Of a DNA stretch of 8,385 nucleotides, positions 1 to 7,343 are shown piece after piece. Source of the DNA: an uncultured Ruminococcus sp. (GTDB lineage Bacteria; Bacillota; Clostridia; Oscillospirales; Ruminococcaceae). Where the stretch lies: NCBI GenBank assembly GCA_946186215.1, contig CAMHMM010000075.1:1-8385 (forward strand), written 5' to 3'. A model generated the notes under the pieces. That model did not search any database, had not been told where the DNA came from, and was given only the letters and a program-made list of their open reading frames with translations. How positions within the stretch are numbered: the first letter of the stretch is position 1; every line of letters begins with the position of its first letter. Made by a program: the position numbers and the translations under genes.

Positions 1-21
1 ACGAACAAAAAAACAGAAACT

Positions 22-65
22 TTGCAAAGATGTTGCAAAGGTCCATATGATACAATGGTATCATA
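22..65 (+). promoter_or_regulatory. Candidate promoter and operator upstream of the InlB-repeat gene
   Basis: The best sigma-A fit is TTGCAA at 22-27, an 18-base spacer and TATGAT at 46-51, which puts the start of transcription near 58. A perfect 8-bp inverted repeat, TATGATAC (46-53) / GTATCATA (58-65) with loop AATG, covers the -10 box and the predicted start, where a repressor would bind. TTGCAAAG occurs twice (22-29 and 33-40), 11 bp apart, about one helical turn; the first copy lies inside the palindrome CTTTGCAAAG (20-29). An alternative -10 is TGATACAAT at 48-56 with an extended TGn, but it lacks a good -35. The -35 box is only a 4 of 6 match. Which transcription factor might bind is unknown. 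Confidence 0.45.
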
Positions 66-70
66 GAAAA

Positions 71-82
71 GGGGAACACCCC
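71..82 (+). other. Short GC hairpin in the 5' leader
   Basis: GGGG (71-74) and CCCC (79-82) flank the loop AACA. The hairpin lies in the predicted untranslated leader, about 20 bases before the first ribosome binding site at 103-108. It may simply stabilise the 5' end of the mRNA. It is short, so chance occurrence is possible. Confidence 0.25.
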
Positions 83-167
83 GAATACAAACTAAAATAT
101 AAAAGGAGTAATCACTATGAAAACTACATCAACAACCACAATGATAAACAGAACCAATATGGATACC

Positions 168-176
168 AAGGGAGGT
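168..176 (+). promoter_or_regulatory. Ribosome binding site deciding the start at 183
   Basis: AAGGGAGGT, a near-perfect anti-16S match, lies 6 bases before ATG 183. That start yields a normal-length signal peptide. A second good site, AAGGAG at 103-108, lies 8 bases before an in-frame ATG at 117, which would add 22 residues in front of the signal peptide. Both could be used, but the stronger site and the more usual signal peptide length favour 183. Confidence 0.65.
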
Positions 177-182
177 ATAATT

Positions 183-2270
183 ATGAAAAATACAAAGACT
201 ATGACTATGAAAACTATCGCAGCTTCACTCGCAGCATTATCTATAATGTCCACCATATCAATGGCAGTAAGAGCAGAGGAAGCAGATCTCACAGCTGATA
301 CAACAGAAACAACGGCTATCACCGATATAACAGCAGCTGAAGAAATACCCGCTGAGGGAACAGAAACAACAGAAACGCCCGCAGCTGAAGAAACTCCTGC
401 AGAAGAAGAAGTTCCCGCAGAAGAAATTGCAGCACTTGAAGAATTAAACAATAAATTCACCATCACATTTGATTCAAACGGCGGTACAGCAGTAGAGTCC
501 ATCGCAGCAGCAGCAGGCACCGAGATCGTTGCTCCCGCAGCTCCCAGAAGACCCGGCCACATTTTCACAGGCTGGGATGCAGAGCTCCCCGCAGCAATGC
601 CCGAAGAGAACCTTATATTTACCGCACAGTGGCGTGAGGCTTCCCCCGATGAGATCCTCGAAGGTGATTACACCATTACATTCGAGACCGACGGCGGCAC
701 AGCAATAGAACCCATGACCGTACATTCCGGCACGCCTATACCCGCTCTTCCCGCTCCCTACAAGTACGGCTGCACATTCCTCGGCTGGGATATCGCACTT
801 CCCGAAACAATGCCTGCAGAGGATTTCACCCTCACAGCAAGATACACCGAAGAAAATACATACGATGCATACGATGAAGGCGATATCGCCAACGATGTTA
901 CTATCGGCGATTATGGCGTGGATATGGCAGACGCAGCATTCGATACCGTTGCTGATCTGGTTCCCGGCGGAAAGATTCTCTTCGCACCCTTCAAGACCTT
1001 CTTCCACAGCCAGGTTGACGGCGAGAACCCCATGCTGACCATGGATCAGAAGCTCGACAAGATGAACACCAAGCTCACCGAGATCGACAACAAGCTCCAG
1101 AACCTCGATTCCAAGGTAGATACCAACACCGCATGGCTGGGCGACAAGGTTGACAGCGCTGTCAATATGTCCGAGCTCAGAAAGAACTTCCAGGATCTTT
1201 CACCTCTGGTTCGTGACCTCAACAGGGATGTAATGGCCAAGGAGACCGATCCCAAGCTCAACAAATATCAGAAGATGCTCGCTATCGCAAAGCTCACCGA
1301 CAGCGATACATACAAGGATGTTTCACGCTGCGTATTCAAGATCCAGTGTGCTCTTGACGGCACCAACGGCAATGTATACAACGCATTCTTCGATACACTT
1401 TATGATACTGCTGCTCTCAACAGGATGACCAGCAGAGAGGCCTACAACGATGCTAAGGCAGTTGCAGACGATCTTGTACAGCAGTATGTATATGCAGCTC
1501 TGCTTATGTCAGAGTGTCAGGCAGCTACCCACGCTATCGAAAACTTCGGCGAACAGGAACGCAAAGAGCTCAGCGCTGCAGAGATCACCGCTCTCGACAC
1601 CTTTGACAGCTACAGACATTCCTTCGACGATCAGGATCCCTACAAGGCAATGGTAGCCTGCGCTACAGGTTATGTGAACTTCAAGAAGGCTCACGACAAT
1701 CCTATCTTCATCTTCATGACCAAGAGACCTGCAAGGACCGTTAAGCTCAGCAACGAAGAGATGTGGGAAAGCGGCTGCATACAAGACGAAGAGTCCACCG
1801 GTCATGTCAAGGATCTCGTAGCAGATGCAAAGAAGAACGCATTCTCCTTCGACGAGATCAAGCAGATCGCAGAGTATGTACGCAAGAATTATCCCGGCAC
1901 CAGCCTCATGGACTACTTCAAGATGGTAGGCGTTGACTATACCAGAAGATTTATCGACAATCAGGGCTTAGGCATCAATATCGACAGCACATCATATCCT
2001 ACATATGTGATCGTAGGCGATTCAAAGGATACATCCAAGAAGGATAACAACAAGTCCTGGAACGCATATGTATGCGGCGAGACATGGGAAGACCACACAG
2101 TTACAGTACCCGTGATCAAGATCACAGACCCCAGCTGCAGCGTGACCAACATCACGATAAAGACCTACCGTGAATACAGCGGCTATGACTACGGCATCAG
2201 GGTATTCCACGACCTCTACAACTACAAGTATCCCGCACACAGCTATCTCCATGTTACCAACATAGGCTGA
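183..2270 (+). CDS. Secreted InlB B-repeat protein with a helical/coiled-coil region, function unknown
   Basis: The protein has 695 aa from ATG 183, or 717 aa from the in-frame ATG 117. Residues 1-31 form a signal peptide (lysines, then a hydrophobic core, ending near AVRA). An acidic Thr/Glu/Pro/Ala linker with PAEE-type repeats follows (32-88). Two InlB/Listeria-Bacteroides type B-repeats lie at about 91-150 and 162-222; each has TITF, a D/NGGTA turn, GW and an ending like FTAQW or LTARY. Next comes a Gly-Pro-containing hydrophobic stretch (256-274) and a heptad-patterned coiled coil (about 286-325), then mostly helical sequence to about 590 and a probably beta-rich C-terminus to 695. Seven cysteines (C383-C652) are present, notable for an exported Gram-positive protein. 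There is no LPXTG motif, dockerin, SLH domain or C-terminal membrane helix, so it is probably released or held non-covalently. The B-repeats suggest protein or surface contact; the rest matches no family I recognise. The helical part loosely resembles membrane-active helical toxins, which is only a resemblance. Confidence 0.85.
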   Translation: MKNTKTMTMKTIAASLAALSIMSTISMAVRAEEADLTADTTETTAITDITAAEEIPAEGTETTETPAAEETPAEEEVPAEEIAALEELNNKFTITFDSNGGTAVESIAAAAGTEIVAPAAPRRPGHIFTGWDAELPAAMPEENLIFTAQWREASPDEILEGDYTITFETDGGTAIEPMTVHSGTPIPALPAPYKYGCTFLGWDIALPETMPAEDFTLTARYTEENTYDAYDEGDIANDVTIGDYGVDMADAAFDTVADLVPGGKILFAPFKTFFHSQVDGENPMLTMDQKLDKMNTKLTEIDNKLQNLDSKVDTNTAWLGDKVDSAVNMSELRKNFQDLSPLVRDLNRDVMAKETDPKLNKYQKMLAIAKLTDSDTYKDVSRCVFKIQCALDGTNGNVYNAFFDTLYDTAALNRMTSREAYNDAKAVADDLVQQYVYAALLMSECQAATHAIENFGEQERKELSAAEITALDTFDSYRHSFDDQDPYKAMVACATGYVNFKKAHDNPIFIFMTKRPARTVKLSNEEMWESGCIQDEESTGHVKDLVADAKKNAFSFDEIKQIAEYVRKNYPGTSLMDYFKMVGVDYTRRFIDNQGLGINIDSTSYPTYVIVGDSKDTSKKDNNKSWNAYVCGETWEDHTVTVPVIKITDPSCSVTNITIKTYREYSGYDYGIRVFHDLYNYKYPAHSYLHVTNIG

Positions 2271-2332
2271 ACAGTGAACGACATACATAACACCATCATC
2301 GATCCGATGAAATCAAACGACAGATAAAATGA

Positions 2333-2368
2333 GCATCCCCCGATACCTCAGACGGTATCGGGGAATGC
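2333..2368. terminator. Convergent, probably bidirectional terminator hairpin
   Basis: A 15-base arm at 2333-2347 pairs with 2354-2368 around the loop TCAGAC. Read on the plus strand there is one C-A mismatch (2337/2364). Read on the minus strand that position is a U-G wobble, so the stem is unbroken and better for the minus transcript, where a T-rich stretch (TCATTTTATCTG) follows. On the plus side it is followed by ACTGTTCTGTTC. It lies between the convergent genes, 62 bases after the stop of the InlB-repeat gene and 34 bases past the stop of the SseB-like gene. A smaller hairpin, TCATCG/CGATGA at 2296-2310, lies just upstream. Confidence 0.75.
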
Positions 2369-2402
2369 ACTGTTCTGTTCATATCATGCGGGATACTGCT
2401 GA

Positions 2403-2963
2403 TCAGTCATGTTTTTTCATGGTCGGGATCGCAGCAATGCGAGAAAATTTCAGCTCCGGCCGTTCACCTTTTTCTATCATCCGGTCTGATTCCTCTTTTG
2501 TGATATTTACCCTTATTTCCGATTTGTCGATGCCGTTGGCATCAAAGAAATCCTCCATTCTTATCCAGACGAACATTCCGCCTTCATCGAGCATTATGTT
2601 TTTCACACCGACAGCTCTTGCGACCTCATACATGGAAAGCTGGCTGTAAAAATTTTTCTCCACCGCACCTATTAGGCCATAGCACTGATCCGCTGTAGTA
2701 TAATGGAAATGATTCATCCATCCCTCTGCAAGGTCTAAATCGGAAAACAAATATATTGTCGGTTCTTTATCCAGGATCTTTGAACAAATAAATGGTGTGC
2801 TCGTCTTTGTCTGCGGATCAAAATCCTCACTTGACAGGACTGTAAAAACAACAGGGAGCTGATACACCGCACGCATAAGGTCATACCATTCCTTTTCACA
2901 GCCTTTTCCGCTCAGTCTGACATCGTGAAATCTCTTTTTTAGCTCTTCTATGTGTTCTTTCAT
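2403..2963 (-). CDS. Small SseB-like cytoplasmic protein
   Basis: The protein has 186 aa, with no signal peptide or membrane segment, so it is probably cytoplasmic. The N-terminus (1-30) is charged and helical. The middle has the pattern seen in SseB N-terminal domains: a LPVVFTVL strand (36-43), then a conserved-looking TIYLFSDLDLAEGW stretch (69-82). A later segment, GVKNIMLDEGGMFVWI (119-134), resembles the 'gives a normal or preset value, then a strand' part of that family. The SseB family is linked to serine sensitivity in E. coli, but its biochemical role is unclear and the match here is by eye only. ATG 2963 is preceded by GGAG at an 8-base spacing. It lies 99 bases downstream of the HD-GYP gene on the same strand with its own promoter; I saw no terminator between them, so read-through from the sensor gene is possible. 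A conserved hypothetical is the alternative call. Confidence 0.8.
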   Translation of the reverse strand: MKEHIEELKKRFHDVRLSGKGCEKEWYDLMRAVYQLPVVFTVLSSEDFDPQTKTSTPFICSKILDKEPTIYLFSDLDLAEGWMNHFHYTTADQCYGLIGAVEKNFYSQLSMYEVARAVGVKNIMLDEGGMFVWIRMEDFFDANGIDKSEIRVNITKEESDRMIEKGERPELKFSRIAAIPTMKKHD

Positions 2964-3013
2964 TAATTCAGCTCCATTGATCTTTATTCTGCCGATTTTC
3001 TGTGTCTGATTTC

Positions 3014-3042
3014 ATTTTACATCATTGCGTGTGTAAAAGCAA
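3014..3042 (-). promoter_or_regulatory. Sigma-A promoter of the SseB-like gene
   Basis: On the minus strand TTGCTT (3042-3037) and TAAAAT (3019-3014) are separated by 17 bases, the ideal spacing. The predicted start near 3007 gives a leader of about 44 bases before ATG 2963. The promoter lies only about 20 bases past the stop codon of the HD-GYP gene. Confidence 0.65.
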
Positions 3043-3062
3043 TACATTTTTATGATATTATC

Positions 3063-6000
3063 TTATTTCTCATCACCGGGAGTGTCGGATGTCACCGGAG
3101 CCACTCTTATATTCGTGATAGCGCACTGGTCACCTGTGAGCGCTGCATAGATGTTCTTTGTCCCGTCATTTATCTTGGTAACGCACTTTACATACAGCCC
3201 GAAGTTCTCGGTCACCGCAGTTATCGTGTCATTATCCCTGCTGAGAGTTATCTTGCAGTCAAAGCCCGCCTTGTTGTACTTCTTCCATGCCTCCCAGCCT
3301 TCAAAGCTGTCGCTCTTGTTGACGGTTATGGTATTCTCTGATGCACCGTCACATTCCCAGTATTCGCCGTCGAGCCTCATAAGGGTAAAATCGCGGTAAT
3401 TCGCGCCGTTTATCTTTCCGTCGTCTGAATAGAAAATGTCGATATACGGGCAGTGCCATACAAGACGCGCTGTGGGAAGGCTCATTGTGTGGAAGGTCAC
3501 CTGCATACTGTCGCTGAGCAGCAGTCCGATAGTCGATGCGGTGCGGTAGCCGTCTATCTGCACATTCGGCAGATCTCCCTCGGGAACATCTATATAGCTT
3601 ATCTTTTCGGCTATGCGCGGGATGAATCCCTCGGTGATCTCCTGACCTGTCTTGTCCACCCGTACATTTCCTATACGGCAGTACTCGCCTGTCAGTCCGA
3701 GATACACAAATCTTGCACTGTCGGGAAGCGCTGCTATGACCTCGACCACCTTTTCCCGTGATGTTATGCTGATGATCGCATGGTCGTCGAACTTTGCTGC
3801 CTCTATCCTATATTCGTCAGCGCCCATATCCTCCTCGGCGGAGATCTTCACCTGCGCCTTCATTTTCCGCGCACCGTCCGTCACGGTATGACCGTTGAGC
3901 CATATCTCGCCGTATTCAAAATACAGCAGATCCTTTATGCTCTTTTCATCGTCATGAACGCGCCCGTCAAGGGAGTCAAAAAGCACCAGCGAGGGAGAGG
4001 GGGCATTGTCGGACGAGTTGTCGTATCTGCTTATCCTGAGGGTTATCTCAGTCATTGAGGGCGTGAGCAGTATACCGTCGGAGACCATGCTCCTGTGCCC
4101 GCCTATGATAAGCTCGTCGCTGCCGTCGAGCTCGTTTATCTCCTCCCTTTCCTTCATTTCATACTCGGTATCAAGGTCGATAAGGTGGAGCATCATCTTG
4201 GCATATTCGGGATCAAACTGGGTTCCCGAGCCCTTGACGAACTCCTCGCGCACCTTCTGCTGAGGTATGGGATCGCGGTAGCTCCTCTTGGATGTCATCG
4301 CGTCATAGGCATCCGCTACGGAAACTATCCTTGCAATCTCGGGTATGTCCGTTCCCTTCAATCCGTCGGGATAGCCCTTTCCGTCATATCTTTCATGGTG
4401 ATATCTTGCGCCTATGCCAAGGAACGGGTATTCCCTGATGCTGCGAAGGATCTGGTAGCCCGTTACGGGGTGCTGCTTTATCATTTCATATTCTTCATCG
4501 GTGAGCCGTCCGTCCTTGTTTATGACGCTTGCGGGAACGCCGATCTTTCCAACATCATGGAGAAGTCCCGCATAATATACCTCCAGACACTGCTTCTCAT
4601 CCATTCCGCACAGAGCCGCGATCTTCTTTGAATACTCCGCAACTCTCGAGGAATGGCCGTGGGTATATTTATCTTTTGCATCTATCGCATTTACAAGTGC
4701 GGTCGCAGTCTGCTCAAAGAGTCTCTGGAGCTTTTGCTGCTCCTTTTCCCTTGCAACGAATACCGCAGTCTTGCGTCTGAGGTAAATGCGTATCATCATC
4801 ACGATGAGCATTATCACCGCTGCCGAAGCCAGCACATAGAACCACCACTGCTCGTAGAACGCACGCTCTTTTACAATGTGGTAGGATACGGTCTGTCTTA
4901 CGGTATGTGATGCGTTGTCTATAAGCGACAGGCTGAAATCATATTCCCCGCCGTGCAGATTGGTATATCTGGCAGGAGCCATGTCGGATTTATTGACAAC
5001 GATAGGCTTTGTATCCGCGCCGTCAAGAAAATACTCTATCTGCGGATCATGCATCATGAATGTCAGGGCGTAGCTGTATATCGTGATGTTGTTTGCAGTC
5101 GGGGGAAGGCTGAAGGTGTTGTTTTCATCGGGGTAGTATCTTCCTCTGCTGTCCTCGATATAGGGAACGCTGAACCTGATGTCGTGAGACTCCACGAAGA
5201 AATCATCTATGTTCACACGGGTAACGCCGCTCCTGCACGACATGAACAGATCGCCGTTCTCATCAAGGCAGCTGAAGGAATTGCTTGTCGGCATACTGGG
5301 CAGACCGTCGGATACATTGTAGAAAACATAGTCAAAATTATTGCCGGAGAGCATATCCTGCGCACTGGCCACATATATGCCGCTGGATGCGAGCACCCAT
5401 GCCTTGTCCTTGCTGTCGAAGTAGATGTCGTAATTGTTGGTGTAGGGGAAATTCTCTACTTTTTTTATAACGCCGTCCTGTATATACTGAATGGAGTTTG
5501 ATGTGACGATCCATATGACATTTCGCTTTTCATCCTTCTTTATGCGGAGTATCACACCGCTGGTAAGACCGTCCTCACGGTAAAGATGAGTTATCTTGCT
5601 GCCGTCTGCCACATAGATGCCGTCACCGTCGGAGCCCATGTATATCTTTCCGTCATCATCCGCCTCGACTGTCAGGATAACGGGATTGCTCAGCCCCTTT
5701 GCCTGGTCTATTACGCGCTCTATCTTCCCGTTTCTTATCACCGCAAGGCCGTTGTTGGTGCCCGCAAGCACTGCGCCGTCGGGAGCGGTGCAGGTGCAGC
5801 GAACTCTGTTGTTTGGCAGCCCGTCTGCCTCGGTGAAGCTTATTATCCGCTTGTCGGCTGTGTAGCACACAAGCCCCTTATCATTGGTGAATGTGGAGAG
5901 CCAGAGATTGCCTTCGTTATCCTCCATGATGCATCTTACACGGGTATCGCCTATATACTCGCTGAGCTCATTTTTTACGGGAACATAGACCGTGTTGGTT

Positions 6001-6125
6001 ATCTGTAGCCCTGTATCCGTACCAATATAGATCCTTCCGTCATGAACACAGGTGGAATTTATTACCTTGCGGTCAAGGTCTGCGCGGGCGGTCACATCAA
6101 AGAACTTGTTTGCGGCGATCTTCAT
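3063..6125 (-). CDS. 3' part of sensor: propeller blades, Y_Y_Y, membrane helix, HD-GYP c-di-GMP phosphodiesterase
   Basis: This reading frame is 1020 aa from ATG 6125, though that ATG is probably internal. Residues 1-310 hold seven Reg_prop-type blades (around 27, 68, 115, 156, 198, 237 and 287). Residues 340-417 are a Y_Y_Y domain, including YTNLHGGEYDFSL. WWFYVLASAAVIMLIVMMI (427-445) is the membrane helix, followed by a basic stop-transfer and a short helical linker. HD-GYP spans about 468-650 with its signature residues intact: HD in LLHDVGKIGVP (H523, D524), HHERYDGKGYPDG (576-588) and DAYDAMTSKRSYR (605-617). This predicts an active enzyme that hydrolyses c-di-GMP in the cytoplasm. Residues 660-1020 are an unusual beta-rich extension of two repeats, with no further membrane helix. 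The start at 6125 has only weak AGGG upstream and no signal peptide, so on its own this product would be mislocalised; it belongs to the composite gene. Confidence 0.85.
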   Translation of the reverse strand: MKIAANKFFDVTARADLDRKVINSTCVHDGRIYIGTDTGLQITNTVYVPVKNELSEYIGDTRVRCIMEDNEGNLWLSTFTNDKGLVCYTADKRIISFTEADGLPNNRVRCTCTAPDGAVLAGTNNGLAVIRNGKIERVIDQAKGLSNPVILTVEADDDGKIYMGSDGDGIYVADGSKITHLYREDGLTSGVILRIKKDEKRNVIWIVTSNSIQYIQDGVIKKVENFPYTNNYDIYFDSKDKAWVLASSGIYVASAQDMLSGNNFDYVFYNVSDGLPSMPTSNSFSCLDENGDLFMSCRSGVTRVNIDDFFVESHDIRFSVPYIEDSRGRYYPDENNTFSLPPTANNITIYSYALTFMMHDPQIEYFLDGADTKPIVVNKSDMAPARYTNLHGGEYDFSLSLIDNASHTVRQTVSYHIVKERAFYEQWWFYVLASAAVIMLIVMMIRIYLRRKTAVFVAREKEQQKLQRLFEQTATALVNAIDAKDKYTHGHSSRVAEYSKKIAALCGMDEKQCLEVYYAGLLHDVGKIGVPASVINKDGRLTDEEYEMIKQHPVTGYQILRSIREYPFLGIGARYHHERYDGKGYPDGLKGTDIPEIARIVSVADAYDAMTSKRSYRDPIPQQKVREEFVKGSGTQFDPEYAKMMLHLIDLDTEYEMKEREEINELDGSDELIIGGHRSMVSDGILLTPSMTEITLRISRYDNSSDNAPSPSLVLFDSLDGRVHDDEKSIKDLLYFEYGEIWLNGHTVTDGARKMKAQVKISAEEDMGADEYRIEAAKFDDHAIISITSREKVVEVIAALPDSARFVYLGLTGEYCRIGNVRVDKTGQEITEGFIPRIAEKISYIDVPEGDLPNVQIDGYRTASTIGLLLSDSMQVTFHTMSLPTARLVWHCPYIDIFYSDDGKINGANYRDFTLMRLDGEYWECDGASENTITVNKSDSFEGWEAWKKYNKAGFDCKITLSRDNDTITAVTENFGLYVKCVTKINDGTKNIYAALTGDQCAITNIRVAPVTSDTPGDEK

Positions 6126-7188
6126 TACGCCCTGTCTTCTTGATGCAAACCAGAGATTGCCCTCCCAGTCCGATCTCTGTCATTATCTCTATACCGCCGT
6201 CAAGGGGAACATTCTCAAGCTGCCTGAATCCGCCGTAGCCGTCGGCCAGAAATATGCGGCTGCCCATAAGTACAAACACTCTGCCCTCGCAGTAGTACAG
6301 CTCCTGCACAGGCTCTGAGGCAAGCATAGGCAGTGCCTGAGATGACGGCTTGTAGTACATTGAATTTTTCTTTATGTTGGAAAAATTATCGGCAAAGCTT
6401 GCCTCGCAGACAACACCCTGATCGGTACCGAGCCATATCTCGTCCTTGTTGTGGGGAGAGGGCAGAATCGCGCAGACACCGCTTAAATCAAGGTCACTGC
6501 CGTTGTAGTATTCGGTAACCCTGAGCCCCGTTATGCGAAACAGTGCGCCGCTGTTGGTCACACCGCAGACTCTGCCGGATATATCACTTTTGAGCTCGGT
6601 GATATATGCATCCGTGATCTGGGCATCGCCCAGCGCTCCGACGGTCATATCGTCCTTTATATAATATATACCCTCTTTTGTGCCGATGAGGATATTTCCG
6701 CTGCTGTCCTCCGCAAGGGAGCTGACAGAGGCTTCATCCAAGCCTTCCTCATAGGAAAAATGCCTGCTCTCGCCCTTGTACAGGCACACCACGCCGTTGT
6801 CGTTGGTGCCCACCCACAGGCGGCCCTTGCTGTCCTCATACAGTGCATTCACACTGGTGATGCCGCCGGAGTGATCCTGCCGCTCGAAGGTGGTGCCGTC
6901 ATAGCGGATAAGTCCGCTGTATCCGCCGATCCACATAAATCCGTCCGAGGTGGACAGCACTGTATTCGCATCGGAGGTAGGCAGACCGTTTTCTGCATCG
7001 TAGAGCACCGATGAAAAGCCTATATCGGAGATAAGCTCATTTACCACTGCTTTTCCGCCGCTGGTATTTCCCGCTTCCTCATCTGCGCTCACGGGGAATG
7101 AAGCTATGCAGGATAAAGCAATGACAAGGGCTGTGAGATATGCTGCTTTTTTAATGGTCTTTACATACCATTTTTTGTTATGTACCAT
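6097..7188 (-). CDS. 5' part of sensor: signal peptide and first propeller blades
   Basis: This frame is 363 aa. Residues 1-35 are a signal peptide (basic start, hydrophobic TALVIALSCIASF, cleavage after PVSA). Six Reg_prop blades follow, starting near 80, 118, 160, 201, 246 and 298; clear examples are DGFMWIGGYSGLIRYDG and KGRLWVGTNDNGV. The opening segment YDAENGLPTSDANTVL is the usual entry into the first blade of such sensors. From about residue 339 to the stop at 363 the sequence (GLGGQSLVCIKK onward) no longer resembles a propeller, which marks the frameshift. ATG 7188 is the only start that includes the signal peptide; GGAG at 7204-7201 lies 12 bases upstream, a longish gap. If translated alone it would be an exported, incomplete propeller missing its seventh blade. 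Confidence 0.8.
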   Translation of the reverse strand: MVHNKKWYVKTIKKAAYLTALVIALSCIASFPVSADEEAGNTSGGKAVVNELISDIGFSSVLYDAENGLPTSDANTVLSTSDGFMWIGGYSGLIRYDGTTFERQDHSGGITSVNALYEDSKGRLWVGTNDNGVVCLYKGESRHFSYEEGLDEASVSSLAEDSSGNILIGTKEGIYYIKDDMTVGALGDAQITDAYITELKSDISGRVCGVTNSGALFRITGLRVTEYYNGSDLDLSGVCAILPSPHNKDEIWLGTDQGVVCEASFADNFSNIKKNSMYYKPSSQALPMLASEPVQELYYCEGRVFVLMGSRIFLADGYGGFRQLENVPLDGGIEIMTEIGLGGQSLVCIKKTGRNEDRRKQVL

Positions 7189-7343
7189 ATCAGTCCGTCA
7201 CTCCAAATCATAGGCCGTGAAAGCACTGAACAAAGCGCAAATGCTTTTTCATGTGCATTGTAATGTATATCAGGAAACTGTTTCATGTGTTCCGTGTGTC
7301 CTTGCCGGGAGACAGCTTCTTGCGGCATGGTCACCCATATACT

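Larger units (their letters stand above)
3063..7188 (-). pseudogene. Frameshifted double-propeller/Y_Y_Y/HD-GYP sensor (composite of two frames)
   Basis: Read as one gene, this interval is 4126 bases; removing one base gives 1374 codons plus stop. The 5' frame drifts into unrelated sequence after about residue 338 and stops at 6097. The other frame, before its nominal ATG at 6125, reads DWEGNLWFASRRQGVMKIA, a textbook propeller blade motif, and is closed upstream by TGA at 6182-6180. The indel therefore lies between about 6183 and 6160, most simply one extra base around 6170-6174. The restored protein would have a signal peptide, 14 blades (two seven-bladed propellers), Y_Y_Y, one membrane helix (about 780-802), HD-GYP (about 822-1004) and a C-terminal tandem repeat region. 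A real mutation, a sequencing error or recoding cannot be told apart here; if the base is an error, the gene is intact. Confidence 0.7.

Noticed and set aside
92..568. Minus-strand frame of 158 codons opposite the InlB-repeat gene
   Set aside because: It is a low-complexity Ala/Ser/Val shadow of the Thr/Glu/Ala linker on the coding strand and has no ribosome binding site.
4095..4631. Plus-strand frame of 178 codons opposite the HD-GYP domain
   Set aside because: It lies antisense to the best-supported domain in the window, whose catalytic motifs are intact in the other strand.
6160..6183. Programmed frameshift of the prfB type in the sensor gene
   Set aside because: There is no stop codon in the slip position, no upstream stimulatory Shine-Dalgarno at the right distance and no obvious slippery run, so a mutation or sequence error is simpler.
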